Shown: positions 1 to 10,847 of the stretch, one piece after another
Position numbering within the stretch: the stretch's first letter is position 1
How the letters are laid out: each line of letters begins with the position of its first letter
Source of the DNA: Polyodon spathula
Taxonomy: Eukaryota > Chordata > Actinopteri > Acipenseriformes > Polyodontidae
Assembly: GCF_017654505.1 (NCBI RefSeq)
Contig: NC_054543.1
Span: 22,912,002 to 22,976,001 of the forward strand
Length of the DNA: 64,000 bases
Reading direction: 5' to 3'
Position numbers and translations under genes: made by a program
The notes under the pieces: model-generated
Told to the model about the DNA's origin: nothing
Database searches by the model: none
What the model saw: the letters and a program-made list of their open reading frames with translations, nothing else

Positions 1-2623
1 AGAGGAGGAGGGGTAGCGCTATACATAAGAAACAGTCTTGAAGCCCAGGTGTTAAACCTGGACAAAGAAAATAAAACCGAATCAATATGGGTCAGAATAA
101 CAGACAAAAATTCAAAAGGCATAATAATAGGAGCATGCTATAGACCGCCAGATTCAGACGGTGAGCACAATAATCTGTTATACAATGACATTAGAAATGT
201 GTGTAGCAAAGGAGAAGCCATACTAATGGGGGATTTCAACTTCCCCCAAATAAAATGGGAAAACCCGGTGGGTAGCGCGAAGGATGAAATAGAAATGGTG
301 GAAATGACAAATGACTGCTTCCTAACACAATTTGTGAAGGCACCCACTAGAGGGGAGGCATGCCTTGATTTAGTCTTTTCAAATAACGAAGATAGAATAA
401 CTAAAACAGAGGTCAGAGAACCACTGGCAAACTCAGACCACAACATGGTCTCATTTGAAGTGTTTTTTAAATCCCCAAAAGTAATGACTAAAGCTAAGGT
501 TTACAATTTTAGAAAAGCAAACTATGAAGGTATGAAACAGAGACTAACAGAAGTAGATTGGAGTAAAATAGAGAAAACACCCACAGAAGAAGGATGGTTG
601 TTCTTCAAAAATGTAGTACTAGAGGCGCAAAACAATTATATCCCTAAAGTAGACAAATCTAAATGTAAAACTAAATTGCCAAAATGGTTTAATAGATCAA
701 TTTAAAAAAATATTCAGCGAAAAAAGGCACTTTACAGAGCATTAAAAAAGGACCAAAAAGAAAGTACGCAGAAAGAGTACACAGAACTGCAAACGCAAGT
801 CAAAAAGGAAGTTAGAAAGGCCAAGAGAGAAATAGAAATGAACATTGCTAAGGGAGCTAAAACCAATTCCAAAATGTTTTTCCAATATTACAACAGCAAG
901 AGAACATTCAAAGAGGAGATTAAATGTTTAAGAGATACAAATGGCAAAATCATAGATGAAGAAAAAAAAAATAGCAAATATGTTAAATGATTACTTTTCA
1001 CAAGTTTTTACAAAGGAAGATACTGACAACATGCCCCACATGTCATCCAGTTCCTGTCCAGTTTTAAATAACTTTAGCATAACTGAGGCAGAAGTGTTAA
1101 AGGGACTAGGAGCTCTTAAAATAAACAAATCCCCTGGGCCGGATGAGATCCTCCCAGTAGTACTCAAAGAAATGAAAGAAGTAATTTACAAACCGCTAAC
1201 CAAGATCATGCAGCAGTCTCTTGACACAGGGGTGGTACCGACAGACTGGAAAATTGCAAACGTAATACCGATCCACAAAAAGGGAAACAAAACTGAACCA
1301 GGTAACTACAGACCAGTAAGCCTGACTTCTATTATATGCAAACTTATGGAAACTATAATAAGAGCCAAAATGGAAAATTACCTATATGGTAACAGGGTAC
1401 TGGGAGACAGTCAACATGGTTTTAGGAAAGGGAGATCGTGCCTAACTAACTTGCTTGATTTTTTTGAGGATGCAACATCCATAATGGATAATTGCAAAGC
1501 ATATGACATGGTTTATTTAGATTTCCAGAAAGCTTTTGACAAAGTCCCACACAAAAGATTAATTCTCAAACTGAACGCAGTTGGGATTCAAGGAAACACA
1601 TGTACATGGATTAGGGAGTGGTTAACATGTAGAAAACAGAAAGTACTGATTAGAGGAAAAACCTCAGAATGGAGTGTGGTAACCAGCGGTGTACCACAGG
1701 GATCAGTATTAGGTCCTCTGCTATTCCTAATCTACATTAATGATTTAGATTCTGGTATAGTAAGCAAACTTGTTAAATTTGCAGATGACACAAAAGTAGG
1801 AGGAGTGGCAAACACTGTTGCAGCAGCAAAGGTCATTCAAAATGATCTAGACAAGATTCAGAACTGGGCAGACACATGGCAAATGACATTTAACAGAGAA
1901 AAGTGTAAGGTACTGCACGCAGGAAATAAAAATGTACATTATAAATATCATATGGGAGATATTGAAATTGGAGAAGGAATCTATGAAAAAGACCTAGCAG
2001 TTTTTGTTGACTCAGAAATGTCTTCATCTAGACAATGTGGGGAAGCTATAAAAAAGGCTAACAAGATGCTCGGATACATTGTGAAAAGTGTTGAATTTAA
2101 ATCAAGGGAAGTAATGTTAAAACTGTACAATGCACTTGTAAGACCTCATCTTGAATATTGTGTGCAGTTCTGGTCACCTCGCTATAAAAAAGATATTGCT
2201 GCTCTAGAAAGAGTGCAAAGAAGAGCGACCAGAATTATTCCGGGCTTAAAAGGCATGTCATATGCAGACAGGCTAAAAGAATTGAATCTGTTCAGTCTTG
2301 AACAAAGAAGACTACGTGGCGACCTAATTCAAGCATTCAAAATTCTAAAAGGTATTGACAGTGTCGACCCAAGGGACTTTTTCAGCCTGAAAAAAGAAAC
2401 AAGGACCAGGGGTCACAAATGGAGATTAGACAAAGGGGCATTCAGAACAGAAAATTGTGAGGGTCTGGAATCAACTCCCCAGTAATGTTGTTGAAGCCGA
2501 CACCCTGGGATCCTTCAATAAGCTGCTTGATGAGATTTTGGGATCAATAAGCTACTAACAACCAAACGAGCAAGATGGGCCGAAAGGCCTCCTCTCGTTT
2601 GTAAACTTTCTTATGTTCTTATG
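1..2623 (+). mobile_element. CR1-type LINE, copy A (5' end outside window)
   Basis: A non-LTR retrotransposon covering the endonuclease C-terminal half, the full reverse transcriptase and the 3' end. It ends at two 8-bp units of the form TTCTTATG, the tail type of CR1-clade LINEs. At least six related copies lie in this window (near 15.2, 19.7, 31.4, 32.2, 37.2 and 51.9 kb), so this is a high-copy family of the genome. The element starts before the window, so its 5' end and target duplication cannot be judged. Confidence 0.93.
4..2560 (+). pseudogene. CR1 ORF2 (endonuclease-reverse transcriptase), broken
   Basis: Encodes the LINE protein that nicks target DNA and copies element RNA onto it. 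The first 218 residues carry the end of the APE-type endonuclease: GDFNFPQIKW, then SDHNMVSFE. An in-frame stop follows near 702, a second short frame runs to about 955, and the main frame resumes at 956. The RT core is well kept: NYRPVSLTSI, GFRKGRSC, YLDFQKAFDKVPH, GVPQGSVLGPLLFLIYINDL and the catalytic KFADDTK box near 1785. Near 2452 a deletion of about 25 bp relative to the other copies shifts the frame so the protein ends early at 2485. With one stop and at least two frameshifts it is not functional. Confidence 0.92.
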
Positions 2624-2958
2624 TAGCAGTGTTAAATCAGACCCGATTTCTCTCTAAACACAGCCCTATCAATACATCTTAAACAGTAGAACGTATAACT
2701 GAGATCTCTCATAAATATTAACATCCTCCTGAAATCATATTTATGGTAGCCTTACAGAATAAAACATACTTTGTGCATACTAAGCCATTATAATACTTTT
2801 GTCTGAAGACTTTGAATTTTCCCATTGACTTGTACCAACACATTTTCACAGGTTTATAGTAGAAACACTTTTACAAATAACCAAATGAACATCTGTCAGC
2901 CTACCTGTAAAGACGTTGTGTTTGGGCTTCAACTTATAATACAAACTACATATACACA

Positions 2959-2962
<4 letters not shown>
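2624..2962. other. Non-coding spacer
   Basis: AT-rich sequence between the CR1 3' end and the microsatellite block. I see no exon, RNA gene or recognisable repeat in it. Confidence 0.6.
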
Positions 2963-3194
<232 letters not shown>

Positions 3195-3958
3195 GTACCA
3201 GTCAAAAGTTTGAGTACACTTGCTGGAAACTAGTTTTTTTCATAACTGACAATGTTTTACGTAGTATATGTTGCTGTAAATACTTGAAAATGAAAGCACA
3301 TGTTACAATATACAAAACATAAGGAGTATCAAAGCAATGTTCAAGAAAATTGAAAATTATCTCTAAATCTTGGATTCCTCAAAATAGCTACCCTTTGCCT
3401 TAATAACAGCATTACAAACACAAGGCATTCGGTTAACAAGTTTCAGCAGGAAATCACCAGACATGTCTTTCCAGCTCTTCTGCAGCAATTCCCAGAGATG
3501 TAGGGCACTTGTGGGTAGCTTTGCTTTGACACTTCTGTCCAGTTCATCCCATACAAGTTCTCTCTGCATCTTACAAATACTCGGCGGTTGGACCCAGATA
3601 TTTCAAATTTTGACTCATTGTCCATAAGACCGACTTCCACTCAAATGTCCAGTTTCTGTGTTTTTTGGCCCAGGCAAGTATCTTCCTCTTATTCTGCACT
3701 CTCAACAATGGTTTCTTTCCAGCAATTCTTACAGTTAGGCCAGCTTCATGCAATCTCCTCTGAACAGTTGATGTTGAACCATCTGTACTTCTGGTAGCAT
3801 TTAGCTGAGCTTGTATTTCAGGGGCAGTTAATCACCGGTTTCGCAGACTTGACTCAAATGAGCTTGTTCTCCGATTCTGAGGTCACCCTTGGCCTGCCTG
3901 ACCTTGTTCAGTCCTCATGAGTGCTAGTTTCTTCAAATTGTTTCATAGTCTTGACCAC
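3195..3958 (-). mobile_element. Tc1-like transposon, 3' half, minus strand
   Basis: The plus-strand left edge reads CAGTACCAGTCAAAAGTTTG, a terminal inverted repeat type common in fish Tc1 elements. Coding sequence on the minus strand follows. The piece stops near 3958, where an oppositely oriented Tc1 begins, so the two elements are joined head to head and neither has both ends. Confidence 0.85.
3363..3958 (-). pseudogene. Tc1 transposase, fragment
   Basis: Minus-strand reading frames at 3571-3753, 3443-3640 and 3363-3569 give successive pieces of a Tc1/mariner DDE transposase. One carries an AGLTVRIAGKKPLL segment, the usual end of the DNA-binding half, followed by RKILAWAKKHRNWT, which normally precedes the first catalytic Asp. 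The middle of the catalytic domain is missing and the C-terminal part is frameshifted. Not functional. Confidence 0.8.
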
Positions 3959-5234
3959 AAACTTTGGCCCTTATCATCCGAGTGAAGTTGTCAGCACACA
4001 GGTTCTAGAGGCACATCATGCCACGATTAAAAGAAATCCCCGAAAGACCTCCGGAAAAAAGCTGTTGATACCTATCAGTCTGGAAAGCATTACAAAGCTA
4101 TTTCTAAGGCTCTGGGGTTCCACCAAACCACAGTAAGAGCCATACTGTCCAAATGGAGAAAGTTTAGCACAGCAGTGAATCTTCCCAGGAGTGGCCGTCC
4201 TGTCAAAATCCCTCTAAGAGCAAGGTGTAAAATCGTCCAGAAAGTCACAAAGAACCCTAGAACAACATACAGGGATCTGTAAGCCTCTCTCACCTCGGCT
4301 AAGGTCAGTGTTCATGACTCCACCATCAGAAGGACACTGAGCAAAATGGCACTGATTCATGGCAATTACTCACTGCTCACTAAGAAGAACATGACTGCTC
4401 GTCTCAAGTTTGCCAAAAAGCACCTGGTTGATCCTCAAGAGTTCTGGAGCAATGTTCTATGGATAGATGAGTCAAAAGTGGAACTTTTTAGCCAACACAG
4501 GCCCATTATGTCAGGCCAAAACAAAACACTGCACTCTACAGTAAGAACATCATACATGGTTGTGATAGTGCCATGATTTGGGGATGCTTTGCTTCATCAG
4601 GACCTGGACAACTTGCCATCATTGAAGGAACCATGAATTCTGCTCTGTATCAGAGAATTCTACAGGAGAATGTCAGGCCATCCGTCTGTGAGCTGAAGCT
4701 GAAGTGCAGCTGGGTCATGCAGAAGACAATGATCCGAAGCAAACAAGCAAGTCTACATCTGAATGGTTGAAGAACAAGAAATTTAAAGTTTTGGAATGGC
4801 CTAGTCAAAAGTCCAGACCTAAACCCCATCGAGATGTTGTGGCAGAACCAGAAACGAGCAGTTTATGCTCGAAAACCCACAAATGTCACAGAGCTGAAGC
4901 AGTTCTGCATGAAAGAGTGGGCCAAAATTCCTCCACGGCGCTGTAAGAGACTGATCAACAACTACAGGAAGCGTTTGGTTGCCGTTATTACTGCTAAAGG
5001 TGGCGTAACCAGTTATTTATTTTAAGGTGGCGATTACTTTTTCACACGGGGGCATTGGGTGTTGCACAACGTTCTTAAATAAATGAAGTACGTACCAAAA
5101 TGTTGTGTTATTTGTTCACTTAGGGTCCCTTTTATCTAATATTAAATTTTGGTTGAAAATCTGATAACTTGGTCAGAAATATGCAAAAACACAGAAAATC
5201 AGACGGGGCAAATACTTTAATGGCACTATCTGTA
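3959..5234 (+). mobile_element. Tc1-like transposon, left end lost
   Basis: Starts abruptly at the junction with the minus-strand Tc1 and runs to a right end whose last bases include GGGGCAAATACTTTAATGGC and CACTATCTGTA, the terminal repeat type of fish Tc1 elements that end in AAATACTTTTTCACGGCACTGT-like sequence. It is a different Tc1 family from the one it abuts, because the terminal sequences differ. The left terminal repeat is absent. Confidence 0.85.
4018..5024 (+). pseudogene. Tc1 transposase, frameshifted
   Basis: A Tc1/mariner transposase begins at the ATG at 4018 (MPRLKEIPERPPEK) and, across several frames, runs to the usual C-terminus AVITAKGGVTSYLF ending at 5024. The first catalytic Asp lies in LWIDESKVELF near 4465. 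The second Asp region (EDNDPKQT) is near 4722 in another frame. The third region, normally SPDLNPIE, is damaged near 4810. At least four frameshifts or stops separate these parts. Confidence 0.88.
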
Positions 5235-7905
5235 TATATTTTTTTTTTTTATTAAGAAAACTTTTTACTTTGTGTGAAGAGATAAGGCAGTTAAAACAGT
5301 AAATATGACTATTGATGAGAATTATTTACAAATTAGTTACAAATTACAGGTGGAACCCTAGTTAATTTGGAATTTAAAACTTGTAGAGACAAGCTGTTAA
5401 AGATGTGATACTGTATCACCACTGATTTAATTTCAAGTCATAAACTATGTTTCTTTGTTTTTGGGGGAAACAGCCACACAAATGCAAGTGTAAACTGTAG
5501 GACCAACAGCACTATGGAATACAGCCTGCTGTTTTGACAAGTGTTGAATCTTGTTTTCAGTACTTTATTCAGTTTATAGTTTTTCCTTTTAACGTTTAAA
5601 AAGAAAAAACGTGAAAGCAATGAACTGACATGTATGTGCATACAAATAAAAAATAGTGTTTCATTGTCTGAATCAGTTTTAAATTTAAATGTACTTGTAT
5701 ATAACATCAGTACCACTGTTAGATGTGCTTTCCAGAGTGACGTTAGTGTAATTCAGCTTTGGGGCCATCAGAAAAATACTAATTTTTTAAACAAACCTTT
5801 AGAGTGCAATATATGCATGTCTATTGCTTTTTTTGTAAATATCTGAACGTTCACTAATACGTTAACTTTTAATTGTTGAAATGATAGCATGTTTCGGCAC
5901 ATTTTTTAGGGGGGGAGACTACTCGAGCACTGGATTTACCCTTGCCTTCAGCAACACCCCTGGAATAAAAATACTGATAATGGCTAAAGAGTCTGAATTT
6001 CGTCAGGCAAACAAACACCTAAATCTACAAGCTAAACATGCAGCTTGTCGTGGCTTAATTTATGTAAATCATAGAAAGGCGATTTCAAGAACAGATCTAA
6101 GAAACTCTGTATGTCTACAACAAAGTAAAAAAACATCTACTAACTTGCTCTTATAGTATGGTTTGAGTAGTTTTTCTTTCGTAGACGAGGAACAAACATG
6201 GCTAATCTCTGTAAAAATAACTGTTATACTTACTGATGGCACTGGCCGTGAATGTCACTCAAACATCAGCATTACAGATAAAAAAAAAACACCAAGGTGG
6301 CCTTTAGACAGTTTGAAAATTGTCCTATAAAAACCTTTAAGCTGTACATTTCCAAACTTCACCCTGAACAGCCATGACTATTTCAAATTCCATGCAAACT
6401 ATTCCATGACTATTTCAAATTCCCCCCCTTTTTCCAGCTTCATTCAGCTCCTATCGGTCTCACTCGGCCATTGAAAGATTTTTTATCAGACTGAAAAGAG
6501 AAAATTGGAATGATGGACCTGGTCTGACAAAGGACTGCAAAGGGTTAATATAGTTTGGAAATAATTGTCATACTAAAAAATTAAACGTTTGAATTTATAT
6601 AGAGGTATAGAGGGTTGACTGTACACAGAAATTAAAATACATAATAAATAATATACAGAGGATATAGCAAGGCCCAACTGAAAATATCAGATCTACTTTA
6701 CAAACCACTGCTTCTTCACCTGCATGAAATCGTAGCGGTCAGGCTAAAGAGTAAATAACTCTGATGTTTTCAGCTGGTCCATGATGATGGCATATTTGAT
6801 TTATACAGCATGTCTATCGAGTTACTTTCTGTACATTTTATGCTATTTTTCTAAGTTTTCAGACTATATTGTGACTTTCCACAATCTGCAGAGTACTGTC
6901 ACGTCAGTGTCTTACTAATGGTTATATTACCAAAGGAACTCTATTTTTATTGGTTCCTTGTTTCTCGTGGCAAGTGTTCTGGGAATCTCAGCCGAGATTC
7001 AAAAAGTGATGGATTTGCCCACTCAGTGCACAAAGTTGGCCAAAATCCTTAGGGACATCTGGCTGCTAGATTTTAAAATTTGGTCAAATAAAAATTTTGG
7101 TGCCAAGTAAATACTCTTATTTAAAATATTTCAGGGACTTCAGTTTTCCCCCATTGATTAAATTTACACTCTAGTGTTTTTTATTTAGCAAAATGCATGT
7201 AATAACTAGTTTATAGTCACTTCAAAACGGCACCAAAACATTTTGGATTTCAGTTTAGAATTTTACCGTTCCAAATCAATCTGCCTGAAAAAATGTAAAC
7301 ACAGCAAAGCATGCATTCGCTTGCGTAGTTTACCTATTTATGGTTTATTAAAGAAAATCTCTGATCTCTTTGCACACACCCTATGAACGCTAGCTGTCAA
7401 TGTGGTATGTGTACTCTACCTATTTAAATTCAGAATAGCAAAGTAAAAAAAAAAAAAAAAAAAATCTAAGGAAAATAATGGTTTGCAATCAGCAGCAATA
7501 GCAACTATGGTTTTAATGACAAGTTGTAAAAAATAAAAACTTGATATCAGTAGCTCATTATGAACACACTGAAGTTACTGAACAAAGCACAATTAGCAAC
7601 AACACGTTGGCTGTATCAGATATTATCAATTATATTACTTTTGCCAATACATTTTATGACGTAATAGTAGTAAACAGTTTCCGATACTTTTATCTATAAC
7701 ATGCAAAGAGAAACCATTCACAAACCAAGACCATTTTGTGTGTACAAGGTACTAGCTCTGTGTAAATTAATTACTATTTCTTAGAACTGCTACATATAGG
7801 TTTGCACAGACATTCGGGCAACTTGGTGCGCACACATATAGTAAACGCTTAGCAACCTCAGAGCTGCTGAAAACAACTGAGTTGTTGTCACCTACTTTTA
7901 ATACA
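5235..7905. other. Long AT-rich non-coding stretch
   Basis: No convincing exon, transposon protein or structural RNA was seen on either strand over about 2.7 kb. It includes a poly-A run at 7447-7463 and two near-identical phrases near 6371 and 6400 (CATGACTATTTCAAATTCC) that look like a local duplication of about 30 bp. If TIAL1 extends to the left it would be intronic here. Confidence 0.55.
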
Positions 7906-8100
7906 ATGCCAAGGAGTTGTGTGGTTGTTGGATGCCACAACAATGACTACATGAAAGACAAGTGGCTGTCTTTTTTTAACTTCCAAAAAGGCGTTTAAGC
8001 CCAAACAGAAGGGAAAAGTGGCTTTCTGCTATACATCGGCAGCATGAAGATCGGTCTAAATGGAGTCCACCAGACTAAAGAACCATATGCAGCGAACATG
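7906..8100 (+). pseudogene. THAP-type zinc-finger domain, frameshifted fragment
   Basis: From the ATG at 7906 the translation starts MPRSCVVVGCHNND and continues KDKWLSFFNF, which matches the N-terminus of a THAP domain (C-x2-4-C zinc ligands, then a conserved hydrophobic/Trp segment). A stop follows near 7997. Shifting one frame continues with KGKWLSAIHRQHED, KWSPPD, a stop, and TICSEH, the second zinc-ligand pair (C-x2-H). THAP domains bind DNA in host regulators and in P-element transposases. It is either a decayed first exon or a transposon remnant; no downstream partner was found. Confidence 0.75.
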
Positions 8101-8605
8101 TTATTCATGCTACACAGTTATACTTGCAGTATAAATTACAGTAATAGACAAACACCTAAAATAATCACAATATTGTTACATGTTAGTAGTGCAAAGATTA
8201 ATTTTAGTAATAACAGCATTGTGCATTAATTTACTCAAGTACTTTTTTAGTACTACGTACTAGTTTACCAACATTAACATCAAGAAGTGCAAGATCAGTG
8301 ATAATCACGGTCCGTGAAACCATACGAAATCACCCAGGTTCCTAGTTTAAAAGGTGCATTCCCAAATAAATATGATAAAGCACTCAGCCCAAAACAATGT
8401 TAACGAGGTGGGAAGCGCTAACCTACTATCGCTAGCCAACACTCTCAGGGTGCGGTGCCAAAGCTGGACAGGGCACCGCAATAAAGAGCATTACAAATTA
8501 AAAACTTTACAACAAACGAACAATAACAATCCCCGGTGGGACACTGCTGCTGTACCCTTGAGCAAGGCAGTGTACTTTACCCACATTGCTCCAGTAAAAG
8601 AAACC
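8101..8605. other. Non-coding spacer
   Basis: Sequence between the THAP fragment and the microsatellite. The stretch near 8525-8600 with CCCCGGTGGGACACTGCTGCTGTACCCTTGAGCAAGG-type wording resembles part of a dispersed fish repeat, but only that motif is recognisable. No coding evidence. Confidence 0.4.
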
Positions 8606-8798
<193 letters not shown>

Positions 8799-9491
8799 GT
8801 ATGACTAATATTGTAAGATTTCATACAGTGAAGAGATTAGATTTTTGGGGGCTTAAGTTCGGTAGGTAGTATGGGCATTGCTTTAAACCCATAACACTTA
8901 ATTTTAGTTTGTATCTTATTTTTTGGGGGCACGTAGGTTGTCAACATAATAAGCCATGTCCATCGGTTGGATGTTACACAGCTTGACAACAGTTTGTTTT
9001 CAGCAGCTACCAGTTGCTATGTGGAAGTCACTTGACGCCACCAAACCTATTGAGTCGTTTACGGTGCCGCTGAGATACTGAACAACTGGCTACCAAACCA
9101 TGCATGTGGAATAGTGCTAGTGCTTCATAAAAATCAGGAAGGGGAAAAAAAAAAAGAAAAAAACCATCAGCAAAACCAGATTTTATTTCATACCTGACCT
9201 ACTCACTCTCACAGTCGTCGATGGCGAATGCATGTCAAATTATTGCAGAGACTAATTTTGGTCACCGCTGGCGACCCACAGCTCGCAAATTTGAGCCCTG
9301 CCACTTAGGCCACAAATTATGAATAAAGACATTTATTTATCAGTCTAGTTGCTCTGCCTCCCTATGATTGATACATGTAGTCAAATTATATCTAGATAAG
9401 GAGCAAAACAAACTTCTATTATGTACTTATATGTGTGTGTGTATGCATACACACACAGGCAGTAATCGTGTACAGACTGAGCAATTCTTAC
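8799..9491. other. Probable TIAL1 intron 2 (non-coding)
   Basis: Lies downstream (minus strand) of TIAL1 exon 2. No further TIAL1 exon, such as the segment following the first RNP motif, is recognisable. There is a short (TG)n/(CA)n patch at 9431-9459. Confidence 0.5.
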
Positions 9492-9588
9492 CTCTGTAAT
9501 CATTTTACAGCTCTTGCATGGTCCAATCTGACTAAACAACTGAAGAATTAAGACTTCTGTCACGTCTCTGGACAGGTTACCTACATAG
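9492..9588 (-). CDS. TIAL1: TIAL1 coding exon 2 (first RRM)
   Basis: TIAL1 (TIAR) is an RNA-binding protein of nucleus and stress granules that binds U-rich RNA and controls splicing and translation. This 97-nt exon encodes 32 residues starting [16 protein letters not shown], which is the RNP2 motif of the first RRM, and ending SCKMITE. The wording KSCKMITE rather than KNCKMIMD favours TIAL1 over its paralogue TIA1. The minus-strand acceptor TTTGATTTGCAG precedes it and a GTAAGA donor follows the final GAG. Its first base completes the Leu codon begun in exon 1 at 13801, so the phases agree exactly. No damage is visible. Confidence 0.93.
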
Positions 9589-10404
9589 CTGCAAATCAAA
9601 GAAAAAAGCAGGGCAGAAATAATCATTAAAATTGCAAGGATGTGGCGAGACAGGAATTATTTTAAACAGTGTTAATATATTTATTTTACATTTAATATAC
9701 CATTTGCTTCCCAGTTTGCAGGAATGTGTAGCGTTTTCTTGCAGAAAAAACTTTGCTAAAGCTACCTATTAAAATGAAATCCTCTAAATGTAACCATACT
9801 TTGAATGTAAGGCTCCATTTTGGGTAGTGGTTAGACAACACACAGCTAAATAATCCAGTTGCCCAATGACCAGCAGTAATTTGATTTAGAGTGCTAGATA
9901 ACAACACCTACTTTTACCCACCCTCCAAAGACAGGACAAAGTAATCTAACACAGTTACTATACTGCATGTTACAGTAAAGATAATAGTTTCAAACTTATT
10001 CCCTGATTAAGGCAGCTGAAAAGTGACAGGGGATTTCAAGTAACCTCAAGCATTTCCTGCAAGATCAACCTGCATAGCTAAGCATAACAATACAGTGTTA
10101 CATCAAATAATTGATAGCTATTATAAATACGAATGGACACTGGAAAAAGTGTCTCGTGGTATATGGTATACAGTATCGATAATCTTAAGGCACCTACCCA
10201 CCAGACACGATGCGACAAAATTAATAGAACCTATACTTTTGAGAAGTATCTTTCACACGACAGGTAACGTGGGAACAGCACTGGAGCGACGTGAATTAAA
10301 TAGGATTGGATCCTATTTTTTGCGATTTGTCCCGCGTCAACTAGAGCAATGAGATAAGCACTTCAGTGCAAGTAGTCCACAAGGTCTGTGAAGCAATTTC
10401 CAAA
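9589..10404. other. TIAL1 intron 1, proximal part
   Basis: Intronic on the minus strand. No transposon protein is recognised here. The open frame at 10095-10352 has no family resemblance and no Kozak or splice support, so I do not call it. Confidence 0.55.
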
Positions 10405-10533
10405 ATGACGGCGGAAAAGAAACACATATTTCCTGTGGACAGATACCCAGAGCTTTACAACAAAGTTCATTGCAATTACAAACATTCAGATATGAAAGAT
10501 TACAGATACTACAAAAGATTTAGAAGCGAGTAG
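10405..10533 (+). other. Short MADF-like open frame
   Basis: An ATG at 10405 opens a 42-codon frame starting MTAEKKHIFPVDRYPELYNK and ending YYKRFRSE before a TAG. The spacing of hydrophobic residues with ELYN and NYKHSDMKD resembles the first helix and loop of a MADF (Myb/SANT-like) domain, found in regulators and in PIF/Harbinger accessory proteins. The frame ends inside the hairpin arm described next. It could be a transposon exon remnant. The resemblance is weak and short. Confidence 0.35.
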
Positions 10534-10847
10534 TTTTTTGAGATTTACGATTATACTGTATTAGTGAAAAACTACTCACTTCTAAATCTTTTGTAGTCAT
10601 TTTTGTATTACTTTAGTATAAATACATGTTAATTTGGATTCATATGTTGTTTTTTTTCTGACTATGTGAACGAAAAGACACACATTTGCCCGTTTTCCCA
10701 TTGGAAATAGTGATATTTAGAAATATCACTGTCCTGGTCACAAAAGCAAAGTTTGTGGGGAATAATAGCCATTTTCTATACTTCTGAGGCATAAGCAATT
10801 AGGAAATAGCACTTACTACCCAGGAACAAAAATTGTGTTACATAGTG
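10505..10847. repeat. Dispersed repeat with terminal hairpin (inverted mate at 38.0 kb)
   Basis: Two arms (ACTACAAAAGATTTAGAAGC at about 10507, inverse complement at about 10569-10597) flank a short spacer and can fold into a hairpin of about 27 bp. The following 250 bp, up to CATAGTG at 10847, are closely matched in inverse orientation at 38034-38345, 27 kb away. Shared wording includes CCTGGGTAGTAAGTGTTATT and its complement. No protein is encoded. Confidence 0.85.

Noticed and set aside
6690..6760. Minus-strand phrase PDRYDFMQVKKQWFVK, considered as an exon
   Set aside because: Very short, no splice sites of good quality, no family recognised.
10095..10352. 85-residue frame in TIAL1 intron 1
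   Set aside because: No homology recognised and no conserved motif; length is expected by chance.
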